A stretch of 64,000 bases of DNA from Circinella umbellata (taxonomy: Eukaryota > Mucoromycota > Mucoromycetes > Mucorales > Lichtheimiaceae), in contig JAIWNF010000057.1 of NCBI GenBank assembly GCA_025093555.1, positions 124,001 through 188,000 on the forward strand, given 5' to 3'. Positions within the stretch are counted from its first letter, which is position 1, and each line of letters opens with the position of its first letter. The notes beneath the pieces were generated by a model that did no database searches, was not told where the DNA came from, and saw only the letters and a list, made by a program, of their open reading frames with translations. The position numbers and the translations under genes are program-made. Positions 21,360 through 33,377 of the stretch are shown here, one piece after another.

Positions 21360-23308
21360 ATGAAGGCAATAAGCTTCCGTCTTAATCGAGAAGCACTTGA
21401 ACTTTTAAATAATGCACCCGAAAAAATACAATTTGAATTAAATGGTAGCGATAGCGTAAGTCTCTCTCTCATATATATATATTCAGTCTTCTCAAAATTG
21501 TTTCATTTTTAAACAAGAGAGGATGTGTTTGTGTGTGTGTGTATAAAAAGAAAGAGGGAGTCCAATGTAAAGGACATCAATGGCTAAACAAAAATAAAAA
21601 AAATAAACCAACAACAAACAACAACAACAAAAACGAACAAATTATAGGCCATGGTGATTGGCGGGAAATCATTTTCAGTCAATGTACTACCTGATCCAAC
21701 AGTTGCTCATGAATTATATAGGAGTACTTCGGGAATCAACATTGAACATGTAGCCAATGTAACCCATCGAGCGATGATGAAACAAGTTCTTTCACAAGAG
21801 GACAAATCCTGGATTCGTAGTAGAACAGAAGCGGCCGAACGTGAAAAGAATGCAAGACGAATAGAGTTGTTGGATGGACCTAATATACCGTCTCCTCGTA
21901 AAGCAGCTACACCCATTCGTCGTGTTGTTTCACCGTCATCACATCGTGCTTCACCACGATCTAATACAACACCTAATCCTAACACAACACCTACACCTAC
22001 AGCAACATCTAGTACAGTAGCATCAACAGCAGTAGCAGCTAATTCTACTTCTTCTACCACATCATCAACATCATCCACACTTCGAGAACGTTTAATTCAC
22101 CTTCTAGCAATTCAACCACTCCCTTTAATTCAATTAACGGCTCCATTACGTACACGTGATGAAGATTTGATACCCGTGTTAAAAAAAGTAATTAGTAATA
22201 AAGAGAACCGCTTATATATATATGGGATCATAAAGAGGACAATAGAGCTTTTGTTTACTAAATATAAAATATAAACTTTATGTAGGTGGCCTCATTATCA
22301 AAAGGGAACTGGCGATTAAGATCTGACGTTTATCCAGAAATAAAGATATGGGAATGGCGATATGATGAAAAAGAACGAAATATTGTGATTAAAAATGCGC
22401 AAGAAGCATATAAAGTACTTAATTTACCACGGAATGCACCTGAACGAAACAACCTTCAGCCAAAAAAGTCACACCATCTTGTCCCACCTCCTTCACAGCG
22501 AAGTTCTATTACTACACCTACAAATAATACTACTAATATGGATATAACATCATCAACAGCATCACCTCCACGTAAACGACCTGCTCCTTCCTCATCAACT
22601 ACTACTACCAATCCCAACTCTACTTCTTCAACAGCAACAGCAAATAATAATAATAATGATACCATCACAACACCTAGTACATCAACATCTGTTAAAAAGA
22701 AGAAAAAACAAAAAACCAGTAGAACTAAATCATCAACATCAACATCAACACCATCGTCAAGTACCGCAGTACCACCACCATCAGGTGTACCACAACGAGC
22801 AGCAGTGACATCCTCTTCAACAACAAAAGATCGACGTCGCCATCCCAATCATCATCAACAACAACAGCAACCACTTACCACGGCCATTGTACCTGATAAT
22901 ACATCATCAGAAAGTGAGGATGAGTATAATGAACCATTCTCAGTCGCACGAATTACCAATCAAGCTGAATTTTTGACAACATGTAAACGACATGATGAAG
23001 CACAAAGTGAATATATCCATCTTAAAAACAAAATTATTAAGGATCATCCACATTATATCGAAGCCTTAGCCCATGTGGATAATAAAACGATGGAATCGAC
23101 GATAGCAACTGAGGATGAAAATGAGTTAAGAACATTATTTTATCGTAAACTAAGAAGTATTTATTTATCACGTGGAGGAAAACCGACACAATGGAGAGCA
23201 GTGATGCAATTATGTAGACAATTTAATTGGACTTTAGCTAAAGTCAATACTTTATGGGATGAGATTGAACGTGCTTATAATGAACATCATTTTTCTTTAC
23301 CCTCTTGA
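21360..23308 (+). CDS. ell1: RNA polymerase II elongation factor ELL
   Basis: Three exons (21360-21455, 21648-22187, 22286-23308) join in phase to 552 residues. The N-terminal half carries the ELL domain: MKAISFRLNREALELLNNAP and MVIGGKSFSVNVLPDPTV lead, then after a Ser/Thr/Pro linker LRERLIHLLAIQPLPLIQL, DLIPVLKKVASLSKGNWRLR and VYPEIKIWEW. This is the winged-helix-like part that matches animal ELL and S. pombe Ell1. Residues about 230-420 are a low-complexity linker with a KKKKKQKTSRTK patch. The C-terminal 120 residues (FLTTCKRHDEAQSEYIHLK to AKVNTLWDEIERAYNEH) are helical, in the position of the occludin-homology domain of animal ELL; that match is weaker. ELL, with its partner EAF, suppresses Pol II pausing in the nucleus. 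No EAF gene is seen in the window. The gene converges on the MARVEL-like gene (357-base gap). Confidence 0.82.
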
Positions 23309-23665
23309 AAAAAAAAGAAAGAAAAGTAGTAATAATTGTAGTGTGCCAAGAACAAAAAACAAAAATATATACTTAGAATTTATATTTTCATTTTTTTTTT
23401 TTTATAAATTTATTTATATATTTACAAAGGGGAGATAAATGCAAAGTGGATATAATGGATGTCGATAAAAAAACAAAGTTCTCTTTCTCTTAACTTCTAT
23501 TTATTGAAAAGAAACAAAGAAAGTAAGACACAAAGAGGGATAAACTGAGTTGGATTGATATGTATATACAAAGAAGGGGTCATTTATAGGAATATATGTA
23601 AAAATGGCTAAAAAGATACGTATCAAGTAAGTAGTAGGAATATGTATATTATATTGTGATGAATT

Positions 23666-24779
23666 TTAATAATGTTGTGTTGTAGACATTGGCATGGTTG
23701 ATGTTGTAGCTTCAATAGGATATGAAGGATATTGTTGTTGTTGTTGATGAATGGGAGGGGTAGGTGTTGGTCCCATGGGTGGATAATGAGAAGGTAGTGT
23801 TGGTGTCTGTTGAGGATGATGCTGATAATAATCTGTATGTTGAGTAGGAGCAACATCGGTAGCACCAGCAGTTGCTACCTGATATTTTGCATGTTCTTCT
23901 TCTTCTTGGTCATGTTCCACCATTAAAGTAGCATGTCCTTCTTCTTGTTCAGCTAAAGTTTCTTGTTTATTTTGTTCATGCTCACGTAAATTTTTATGAA
24001 TTAACTGTTTTTCATTCCAAAAGATAATCACGCTACAAATCAATGTTCCAAGGCATAAAAAGCAAGTGATCCATGAAAATCCAGCTGCAGCTTTGGCAGA
24101 GTTACACTAAAAAAAAGTTTATAGTTTAAGTCAGTTACTCAGTAACAGATGCTATTTTTTTTTTTTTTTGCCAAGAACCATCGTTCATTTGTTTATTAAT
24201 AAATAGATATAAAAAGAAAGAAACACTATTTATAAATATACCTGTGCTGGCCACGCGGATTCATAATCACTATCACTCTTTGCGCGTTCACTATCAATAT
24301 TACAGTTATCGGGATTATTTGCATGGACTGCCATAGCGATACCAGCCGAAGCCCATGTTAATGAACAAAAGGCAGTAAAAATTAAATTAGTTCTCGGTTT
24401 CAAAGCAAACTTGCCAATACGCTTAAACTTGTTTTTACGATGATATGTCCATGGAAAATAAATCAATAAAGGAGGGATCCAAATTGTAAAGATGGCAACG
24501 AATAATGTCCAATTTGGTCCTGCTTGACTACCACCCTATATATATATAAAGTGTATTAGACCATATCATATCATATCATTTCAGTTCATTATATGTATGT
24601 ATATAAATATTGTCACTTACATAGAATTTATTTTCTGCTGAAATGACAGGAACAACTGTCCAAAGAGCAATAAATCCACATAAAAATTGAAAAAAATGAA
24701 GCCATACTTTGATGGTACTCAAATGTGGCATATTATCCGGTACAGTTACAGGTAGATCAATCTTTGGTACTTTTACCAT
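23666..24779 (-). CDS. MARVEL-like four-TM protein with His/Gln/Pro-rich tail
   Basis: Three minus-strand exons (24621-24779, 24242-24535, 23666-24106) join in phase to 297 residues. Four hydrophobic segments are visible: LHFFQFLCGFIALWTVVPVI (about 27-47), WTLFVAIFTIWIPPLLIYFP (about 62-82), LIFTAFCSLTWASAGIAMAV (about 100-120) and FSWITCFLCLGTLICSVIIF (about 160-180). A loop with two cysteine-containing segments (NPDNCNID and AQCNSAKAAAGF) lies between TM3 and TM4. This is the pattern of fungal MARVEL-domain proteins, which sit in the plasma membrane or vesicles and shape membrane domains. The tail is first Glu/Gln/His-rich (likely helical, LREHEQNKQETLAEQEEGH), then Pro/Gln-rich. The specific subfamily (Nce102-like or other) cannot be fixed from the sequence. 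Confidence 0.75.
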
Positions 24780-25165
24780 TGTATCTTGCTTCTTTTTTTT
24801 TGTTGAATTAAAAGAAAGAAAAGAGGAAAGAAAGAGAAGAAAGATATAATTAAATAGTAAAAAAACAAATTGACTAAAAAGAATACTAATAACGATAATG
24901 AAAATGAGAGAATAGTTTTATAATTTTTTCTTGTTACTCACAAAACCTAAAATGGAATGTGCCAAGTCTTGAATCATAACTTTTACCATTTTTATATTAT
25001 TTCTCTTATTTAACATTCTAGACACAACTTAATTTTTCTCGTGAAAACGCTCTTTACCATTATTATTTATTGGTTTAAAGTGGCTATTCCATATTTCTTT
25101 TGCCATTTTGAATCACTTTTAAATTCAATGAACATTAATTCATTTATTTTTCTTTTTTTTTAATA

Positions 25166-25312
25166 ATGAGAATGCTTATAGCTATTTTCTTTGTTCTCGT
25201 ACTTGCAGCTTTATTTTTGTTTAAGAAAAAAAGACTAGCGTTGGTGTGTATGTGGTGCATATTAATATATATCGGCACTTTGATTTTACTATTTATATAT
25301 CAAGGAGTTTAA
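25166..25312 (+). CDS. Candidate 48-aa double-hydrophobic small protein
   Basis: Forty-nine codons including stop. It has two hydrophobic stretches (MLIAIFFVLVLAALFLF and CILIYIGTLILLFIYQ) separated by the basic turn KKKRLA. This is the layout of a two-helix membrane micropeptide with a positive loop. It lies 386 bases from the start of the MARVEL-like gene, divergently. Hydrophobic short frames are common in AT-rich DNA, so this may be chance. Confidence 0.22.
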   Translation: MRMLIAIFFVLVLAALFLFKKKRLALVCMWCILIYIGTLILLFIYQGV

Positions 25313-25877
25313 TATGATCACGTAATTATTGTTTATCATACGTACAAACCTGATGACAGTGTCCCATATGGTGATATATATAAAATAATTTAACAGACAT
25401 TCGTTCTTCCAGGTGAATAATAAAATAAAAAAGTGTCGATTGATATATTAATGATTAAGCTGCAATAACTTAAATATTATGGATTTCATTTGATACACTA
25501 AAATTACGAGTCTAAAAACTAGGCTTTTACTATTTCATCCATTTTCAAGACTAACCAAATCATATCAGAAAATCCAGATTACCTGGATTCTGAATCCAAT
25601 CGTCACTATTATTCGAAACTTGCACACAGTCATTCATTATGAATAATTTATATGTAAATACAGCATATGATAATTATGCATTATATAACAAATGTGCAGT
25701 TTTTTTTCATGTTTATGTGGTAAGTATAATAAATATTTTGGATTTAAAATATACACTGACTAGTGATAATACGCAATCACCAAATTTGGCGTCAAATATG
25801 TTTATAATTATTTCTAGCAGGCTGAGAAGCGAAAGAAAAAATAACACGGCGGTTGTCAATATGTCTGACGTCATGTA

Positions 25878-26684
25878 CAGTAAGTATTCGCTAAACCGGT
25901 GCTCGTTAAACCGGTATTTCGCTAAACCGGTAGTATCTCTTAAATATTTTTATATACTTAGTAAAATACCGGTGATTCGCTAAACCGGTATCCGGTGAGC
26001 TTTCTTAAATATTTACCGGGTTTATAATAGTATTATTTTATCTTATATAATATAATAACAGTTTTTTATTGATAACATTATTGACACGGCCTTCCTTTAA
26101 CGTCATCTCAGTTCTTCGCTTTGTTTTCAGTTGGCTACTTTGTTTCCATGGAAATTGAAAATACACAAATCATTCTTGCCGTCAAAAGAAACCTTCTCAA
26201 CATCTTGTTGATAACAGTGTCTCTTTTTCACCAACTTCACACAGATGCTTTTTCTTCTTTCTTATCTGGATATGTATGTATTTCTTTTCAACTTTGTCAC
26301 GTACTTGTTTATTACCATTGAGTACTGTATGTAATTATGTTGCTGATACAATTCATTTTTACTCATTTATTCAACCACTAACCATGGTCCATATTTTAAA
26401 CACACTTTGTTGTACATTCATTATTGATCCTATCTCTAGTTAACTGTTATTATTCGACGAATACTGTACACTAATATCATTTTTATCACCAAAATATTAG
26501 CTCATAATATCATAGATACATTATATCAGCTATCATTTTTTTTTATCTTATCCGTACAGCTTAGTTATTTTTTCAGTATATTACATATTAGTACTAGCTG
26601 CGTTTCAATTCGTTAAACCGGTAATTCGCTAAACCGGTACAAACCCTCACATATATTGAGTACCGGTTTAACGAATACTCACTG
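25878..26684. mobile_element. TIR element, copy 1 (TAAACCGG family, 807 bp)
   Basis: The left end reads CAGTAAGTATTCGCTAAACC. The right end is its near-perfect reverse complement (ACCGGTTTAACGAATACTCACTG). Both are flanked by TA (25876-25877 and 26685-26686), as expected for a TA target duplication. Several more copies of the TTCGCTAAACCGGT motif sit just inside both ends (25886-25995 and 26606-26640), giving repeated subterminal binding-site-like motifs. No transposase frame is present, so it is non-autonomous. CAGT termini with a TA duplication suggest a Tc1/mariner or pogo-type relation (inference). A second diverged copy starts at 27831. Confidence 0.8.
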
Positions 26685-27028
26685 TACTTCAAATCTTTAT
26701 TGCATTGATGGAAAATAGGTAGTTAACAAAGATATTAAATATGTCAAATAATATGCTCTGTTCAATAATAAATGTTTGTTCATTATCTATATAGTCAGAA
26801 AAAAAAATTTCTATATTTTCTATTACATTGCTTTGTAACGCCCTACTTCAATCTTTTTGATGATCGGATATCGTATATTATTCGGAATTCCATAGTCAAA
26901 AGGAATCCCAAATACTATTACGCATGGCGAACAACATTTCCCGTCCACGAAGAGCTAAACTGTAAATTGGGTACGTACTGATTGTTCTTGTGCAGATTTC
27001 ATATCCACCCAAAATAAATTACATTTGT

Positions 27029-27830
27029 TTATACTTCTATGAAACACGATAATAGCTGCATATTCTTAACTAGAATATTAAAAGGTACCAACTCATAAGT
27101 ATCTGCAAATGATCTCACAAAGCAGCGGTTTAATAAAACTTTTTTCTTGCTGCGCTTTTTGTAGGGTAGCGATGGGAGCATAAGTGTAAGCCACGTACGT
27201 ATAAAAAAGAATCGATCTTTTCTCTGGCAATTAGCTTCCAGATTTAACAATAAATGTTTGTTCCATAAATCGGCAAAATCTTCGTTCTTAAGTGGGGTGT
27301 TGGTTGACAAAACATGTGCACGTGTCCCGTTTATAGTCCTTCCACTTACTGTATAATTTTGAAAAGTAGTTGTGGGAAGTTCTTGTTTAAGAAGAGAAGA
27401 AAGATACGAAGGTATGTGCTCACCGTCAATCCCAGTCCATGATGGCAAAAAATCAAATCTGGATATTGGAGCTGTGTATAGATCAGTCTTGCCATACTTA
27501 TTATTATTATTTTTGAAAAGTCCATTACGTATATTTTCTGGGAAAAAATAATAAACGCGCTGATTCACAGTTCCAAGCAACCATCTATAGAGATGGCGGT
27601 CACCAAAACACAAAGTTGATAAGTCAGTTTTTGCTACAAGGCTATAGAATTTTAGCCCTGGATCTTTTAATGGCTGGTCGCAGTTAATGTTGATTTTATC
27701 GATTATATAAAGGAAGACGTTGGCCAATGCGAATATTCGATCATGGTCTTTGGTGCTCTCGCGGATGTGTGCGTACCATAAAATAGTACATGCATTTTGT
27801 GATACTTGTTTTTGAAAGAGAGTCGATATA
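27029..27830 (-). pseudogene. HET-like (heterokaryon incompatibility) gene fragment, 5'-truncated
   Basis: The minus-strand open frame runs to a stop at 27029 and reads as normal protein for about 265 residues: RESTKDHDRIFALANVFLYI, LSTLCFGDRHLYRWLLGTVN, FDFLPSWTGIDGEHIPSYLS and FADLWNKHLLLNLEANCQRK. The DHDRIFALANV stretch resembles the D-x-R-D-x-hydrophobic-A-L-L-G-L segment of HET-domain proteins, and LPSWTGIDG resembles the usual PSW segment after it. The assignment is a family-level inference. The upstream half with the main HET motif is missing. The open frame continues 5' only into the terminal repeat of the element at 27831, so its first dozen codons (MRDTAGLANTCC) are transposon-derived. 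It is best described as a remnant; transcription is unknown. Confidence 0.5.
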
Positions 27831-28509
27831 CAGCAAGTATTCGCTAAACCGGCAGTGTCTCTCAATTATTATTATTTTACTTTGTAAACTACCGGTAATT
27901 CGCTAAACCGGTATCCGGTGAGCTTTCCTAAATATTTACCGGGTTTATAATAGTATTATTTTATATAATATAATATTAGTCTTTATATTGGTAAAGTCAG
28001 TAATACAGCTTTCCTTTAACGTCATCTCAGCTCTTCCCTTTGTTTTCAGTTGGCTACTTTGTTTCCATACGTAGCAATTAAAAACACACAAATCATTCTT
28101 GTCGTCAAGAGAAAGCTTTTCAACATCTTGTTGATAACATTGTCTCTTTTTCGCCAACTTCACACAGATGTTTATTTCTTCTTCCTCATCTGCGTACGTA
28201 TGTAATCCTTTTAAGCTTTGTCATGTACTTGTTTATTACCATCAAACATGTAATTACGTATGTTATTGATATAATTCATATTTACTCATTTATTCAACTG
28301 CTAACCATGGTCGACATTAAACACACTTTGTCGTAAATTCATTAATAATACAGTCTCTGGTTAATTATAGCTATTTGATGTATGTACTATCATCGTTTTT
28401 ATCACTAAAAGATTAGCTCATAGTAGCAAAGCTACATTATAAGAACTATCATTTTTTTTATCTTATCAGTATATTCTACATATTAGTACCAGCTGCGTTT
28501 CAATTCGCT
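27831..28509. mobile_element. TIR element, copy 2, right end lost
   Basis: It starts CAGCAAGTATTCGCTAAACC after a TA and follows copy 1 closely over its length, with shared stretches such as GTATCCGGTGAGCTTTC, TTTACCGGGTTTATAATAGT and GTTTTCAGTTGGCTACTTTG, plus scattered substitutions and small indels. It stops matching after GCGTTTCAATTCGCTAA at about 28509, before the right terminal repeat, where unrelated GGCTGTAA-motif DNA begins. It is therefore truncated or interrupted. Confidence 0.75.
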
Positions 28510-28510
28510 A

Positions 28511-28960
28511 AGAGCATATGCAGCTGGGGCTGTAAATCACCCAGGGCAATAACTTCACAGCCCGATTTTTACAGCGAAGTGGTGCAGTGGTGGCTGTAAC
28601 TTTGGGCTTTAAAATTAAAGCCATCGACATCAGGCTATAAAGTTACAGCCTGCACTTTCTCTGTATAAAATATAATTTCTCTCCAAAATACTTTTTTTTC
28701 TCTTTCATCTAAAAATGGGATCAAACACTGCTTGAAACATTACTGCTATAGAGTACATGCTTTTCATGAGATTAATGCTGTTTGAGATTGATGGATTCAT
28801 TTTAAATGTATGGAGTACGAGTTTTTTACAGGATCAATTTGACTTTTTTTTTTTTACGAAGCGAAAAGTTACAGCCCAAAGTTAAAGTCAACCGCTGCAG
28901 AGGAGGGGCTGTAAATCTATCAATTGGAAGTTACAGCCCGAAAAAAAATTTAAAGTTACG
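28511..28960. mobile_element. Putative second element with inverted GGCTGTAA motifs
   Basis: It begins GAGCATATGCAGCTGGGGCT directly after TAA. It contains motif pairs in opposite orientation: GGCTGTAACTTTGGGC at about 28588 against AAGTTACAGCCCAAAG at about 28866, plus GGCTGTAAATC twice and TTACAGCCCG twice. A GAGCAT... start next to TAA recalls PIF/Harbinger-like ends, but no matching right terminus or second TAA copy was found. The boundaries are approximate and the class is a guess. Confidence 0.4.
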
Positions 28961-31900
28961 GTTTTTTTTAACACCACTATTCTTATTTAAGAAAAAAATG
29001 AATTTGTTGTCCGATGTCGAATGAAAGAAGATAAGATAAAGTACAAGAACTAGTTCAGGATATCATTTTGACTTGTATAACTTAAGAACTAAACGTTTAT
29101 CAGCGGGAATGGTATAAGTCGGGAAATTGGTGAATTTTTTAAAGTAAATATTTTATCGATAAACTTTTTTTAATGCTGATTGTACAACACCCTCCTATTA
29201 ATTACTAACCCGAGCCCAAGTTATAAATCTAGTGATGAGCCAGTGAAAAAAGAAAACAGTTGAATAGGCACTATTGTTGCTAATCAACTTTTTCTATATT
29301 ATTTCAACGTTTTCCAGTGTCAACACAAGTAGAGGCCAAGTAGTACTAATAGGTACGTACTAGTAAAAAAAATACAATGTACTATAAAAAAGAAGATCGA
29401 TACTCTTTTATCTGATACTATACAATAGCATTAAACTTATACGTATGTCAATTAATATGATCCGTGCAACAGGTTTAAGAAAAAACAATTAGTGAGTTAC
29501 GTAAACAAAAACTTAGCTTTCACTTTTGTTTTGACCAGTTGCTCTAAAAAGTTTTTTTTTTGGTACATATCCCTCTTTTAGCACGTGTAAATGTTTTTAT
29601 ATCTCTATAAATGAAAGTACTGTTTGTGAACAAGGTTGTCAGAGCGTGCGCATAGGCATCAATCAGGAATATCTCTAAAAGATTATTCTGTGGGAAAGAT
29701 GAGGGTCTTATGCTAGAGAACCTAAAACATCTATATATCAAAAATACCAGTAAGGGCTCAATTTTTTATTAAAGAATTAGTAAACATTTTTGTTAACGAT
29801 ATATAGAGCTACAAAATAAATTGTAGCCGCTTATGAAGGGAGATGTGTACAGCCATCACCTACATAATTTTCTTTGAAGGCTTCAATACAAAGATTTCAA
29901 TAACCAAGATGTAAAGAGAAGCTTGGTGATGATGACATTGATGATGTTATTTATCCACCTCGGTGTCCACTTTTTTAAAACTATATAATATACATATTCA
30001 CGCATCATAGATTAGTATAATACTTTATGTGCGAAATACATCATTCAAATGTTCAATGTAGCTAAATAATTAATACGTACGTATAATTTATTAATTAAAT
30101 AAAGTGCTTATTTCTTTGGTAACAGGTTGCATGTCTCTTGAAATTATGGGTATGATAAATCAAATCATTATGGAATATTGAATAGGAAAAATGAACTTAC
30201 ACTGCTGCCGAGTATATATACTCTTTTGTACGCGGGGTAGTATAAATCTTCAACAAAGGCATATCCATAATGGTGACTTTGTGAATAAAAAAGTTTTTAT
30301 AGAAAACAAAAAGTCAGTACAGTATTAAAATCATTCATCTCCTTTTTCTCATTTTTAAGCCATTACCTTGCTAACACAATTATACAGCATCATTTAGAGT
30401 AGTCTGTACCTTACTTCATTCGAAACCAAAATACAAGTCTTTCTTGCTTTGCTCAACTGTCAAACCTATATGAAAAAAATAGTGAGTGAAGTTTCTTCAA
30501 AAGAAAAACAAAAAAACCAATGCCTTGCTTTTTTGTTTTTCTTTTTTTCTCTACCATTATTAACCTTTGACTGTGATACTACTTTTAATACTTACTTTAT
30601 TATGGTCGTTTTCTCAGTCGTTTTATATTAGTCATTCTTGTGTATAGATAAGAAGAATTTTTTTTACGCGGTATCAAAGTTAAGGGAACTCATGAATTTA
30701 TGTTTCACTTCCTTTGACTAAACCACTCGGTATCAATCAAAGCCTCAAATGAAAGTACAGTTAAAGGTGCAACTGGATTTTTCTGCAATATCGGCACCAG
30801 TGTAGACCCCAATAAACAGTACATGTCCATTATAGAGACTCATCATGATTACCTTGAAAAAACATCGTTCATAATCTTTCTTTTACCATGTGCTTTATCA
30901 CACTAAACGTATGAAGCCAGTAAAACTTGAAAGTCTACTGATAATACGACATACAGTTAGGTTAATGCACACAATTTCGAGTGAATGGAATGAACCAAAC
31001 AGCTCGGGTAAAAAACAAAGTTAAGGTATACACAGGATGGCCAACATGAGAAATGACCATTGCTTTAACTAAACAATAAAACAAGTGTTTCCAAAAACAC
31101 TTGCTCCATTGAAACACATGCATAAAGTGTCATTTGTCTCTAAAAAAAAGAAAAAAGAAAAAAGAAAGGTTAGTTTCAACACAAAAAAAGTAGTATAGTT
31201 AGAAATTATAATAAAAAAAGAATTAAAAGTAAAATGGTGCCATGACTTTTAAGGTTCATGACGATAAAAGAGGGGTCAAGAAAATAAAAAAAAATGAGAG
31301 TTGTACTTACTGCAGTTACTGAAACGCATTAATTATTAAAACTCGCGAAAGAGAGAGGTTTTTTGAAGAGACCCTCAGATTAGCATATTTTATAATGGAT
31401 GTAAGCCAATAAGACGGCGCGTAGAATTATTTTATTGTGTACACCTTCTGCAGTGCAATGTCTCCCAAATGACATTATAGTTATGCAATATGATACATCT
31501 AAAATAGTTTGAAATCATTATTCTAATAAAATAAATATATTTACGTTTTTGGCTTTTTGAAATGTGAAACATTTTTCATAATGCAAGACGCAGGAACCCT
31601 ATTTGGTCTTATGTAAAGTCAACTTCAATTGTATATTTATGTGAAGAGCACCTAATTCTTTTTGTTTACTGCTCTTGATTATAATGGTTAAAGTCTAGAT
31701 CGCATAAGTTCTTTGGTTTATATTGAAGGAATTTTTTAAAATAAGATGTGAAGCAAGGAAAGTTGCGTCTGTTTTTTTTACCGGCGATTGTATATTAAAA
31801 GAACTGTGAAAGACGATTACAGTCCACAAATAATAAGAATATCGAGTTATGGATTTGGTACAAAATCAAAAATGTGATCCTCATAAAGGAGCGTACTCGC

Positions 31901-33166
31901 AATACTTGTCAAGTTATGTAAGTATATAGAATGGTATTTTTACAGTCAAAGAAGTAAACAGCAATGATCTATTAAACAAAAAAAAAGTATTATATTATAT
32001 ATCTTTCATTATGTTTATATAGTTTCTGAGACAACTGGCAGCATACGTTTTTCTGGATGGTCTCTAATCTTTGTGGATACTGGAATTTCAAGTATTATAG
32101 ACTTATAACGTTTTCCTTTGTGTGTAAAAAAACGTTGTGCAGCATTGAATAACCATCCAAAAGGGGCCATATACAGTGGAAAGAAAATAAAAATAATAAT
32201 TAATCCCAGGTTGGTGTGCGCGAAAGGGAAGAAGCATTGGCCTGGCTTACTTCATAAGTATCATACATATCAATATATTTCGGTAAATATTTATTACATA
32301 CTCACTCATAACATCGTCATTCATAAAGACAAATGGGATAGTTATTCAGTATATAATAGTAAGCATTGTAGCTAAAAATAATTATTTTTGTTACTGAATT
32401 ATACCACATGTATACATCTATAATCTTGCCTGTCTCGTTCTTTTTTTTGTATGTATTGTAAATAAAAATCACTGTAGTTATGTCTATTAGAGTTGATTGT
32501 TTTTATTGGTCTGTGCCCTTTTGTGTATTGTGGTAACCCGGAAAGAAAAGCAATAATAAATTTAGAGTGTAGGTATACAATCTACGTAGTAAAAATTAAA
32601 AAGGCTACAGTTCTCTGTAAACATTTGTAGAAATATATTGAGGCACGAGCCTACTTTAACAATCGTAATTTGGATCTTGAGTAAGCTATAATTTAAAGGT
32701 GTTCAACCTAAAATGGACGTTATTGAAAAGAAAAGAAGGGTGGTGTGCTTTCAACGATACCTTTATTAACCTGTGCACGTTTATAACATAATAAATTATA
32801 GAGTAGATTACGTTTAAAAGAATATTCTATTTAAAATGTTTTAATATCAAACAAGGTTGCCAATAGTGATAATTATTATAGTCATTTTCCTATCAAGTAT
32901 CTTTAGCTGTCCGCTCCCTCTGGCAATGTATATTGGCTAGAGAAAAAAAAGAGAATACCGAAAGTTAATGATCCTGAACATATATCGCTACAATATAATA
33001 ATACATTCAGACTTATTTTCATTTAGCTACACCCCCATTAACATTCACAACAAAAAACAATATACTTCAGCAGACAAAGCTTATATGAATAACGAACAAT
33101 TTTGATTACTTTCAAAAGCAACCAAGTTCAGTGATGCCAATACATACAACAGATCCAATTAGTAAG
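28961..33166. other. Gene-poor AT-rich DNA
   Basis: About 4.2 kb in which I see no supported gene, RNA or repeat. Open frames are short and of simple composition. No protein-like stretch longer than about 60 codons stands out on either strand. Confidence 0.5.
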
Positions 33167-33237
33167 TAAAATATTTATTATAAAAAAAATGCAATGCTCT
33201 TGGCCGCAACTTTTTTTTCAAGAAAAAAAAAAAAGCT

Positions 33238-33312
33238 ACGTGGACAGGCCCTACCACGTGGAGGTGGCATTGCGTCAGGACCCGACCTCCCCAGTGGGTA
33301 ACTGGATCATCG
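33238..33312 (+). other. GC-rich island inside the inverted-repeat arm
   Basis: About 75 bases of clearly higher GC than the surroundings, starting CGTGGACAGGCCCTACCACG. It is kept without visible change in the opposite arm (about 38091-38165). It includes a CACGTG core and imperfect self-complementarity (ACGTGG against CCACGTGG). On the plus strand it reads open (SYVDRPYHVEVALRQDPTSP), but no family is recognised. It may be a regulatory or terminal segment of the repeat. Confidence 0.55.
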
Positions 33313-33315
33313 GCC

Positions 33316-33343
33316 CTCTTTACTACCCGAAGATAGTAAAGAG
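33316..33343 (+). other. Perfect 10-bp hairpin in left arm (mirror at 38060-38087)
   Basis: CTCTTTACTA and TAGTAAAGAG flank an 8-base loop CCCGAAGA. The hairpin is immediately followed by GTATAAATATACC, a TATA-like sequence. The same structure is present in the other arm. Confidence 0.8.
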
Positions 33344-33377
33344 TATAAATATACCTACCTTTTATACTTACCTTTTA

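Noticed and set aside
33316..33343. Helitron 3' end (hairpin)
   Set aside because: There is no CTRR terminus after the hairpin and no Rep/helicase sequence; the hairpin is internal to the repeat arm.
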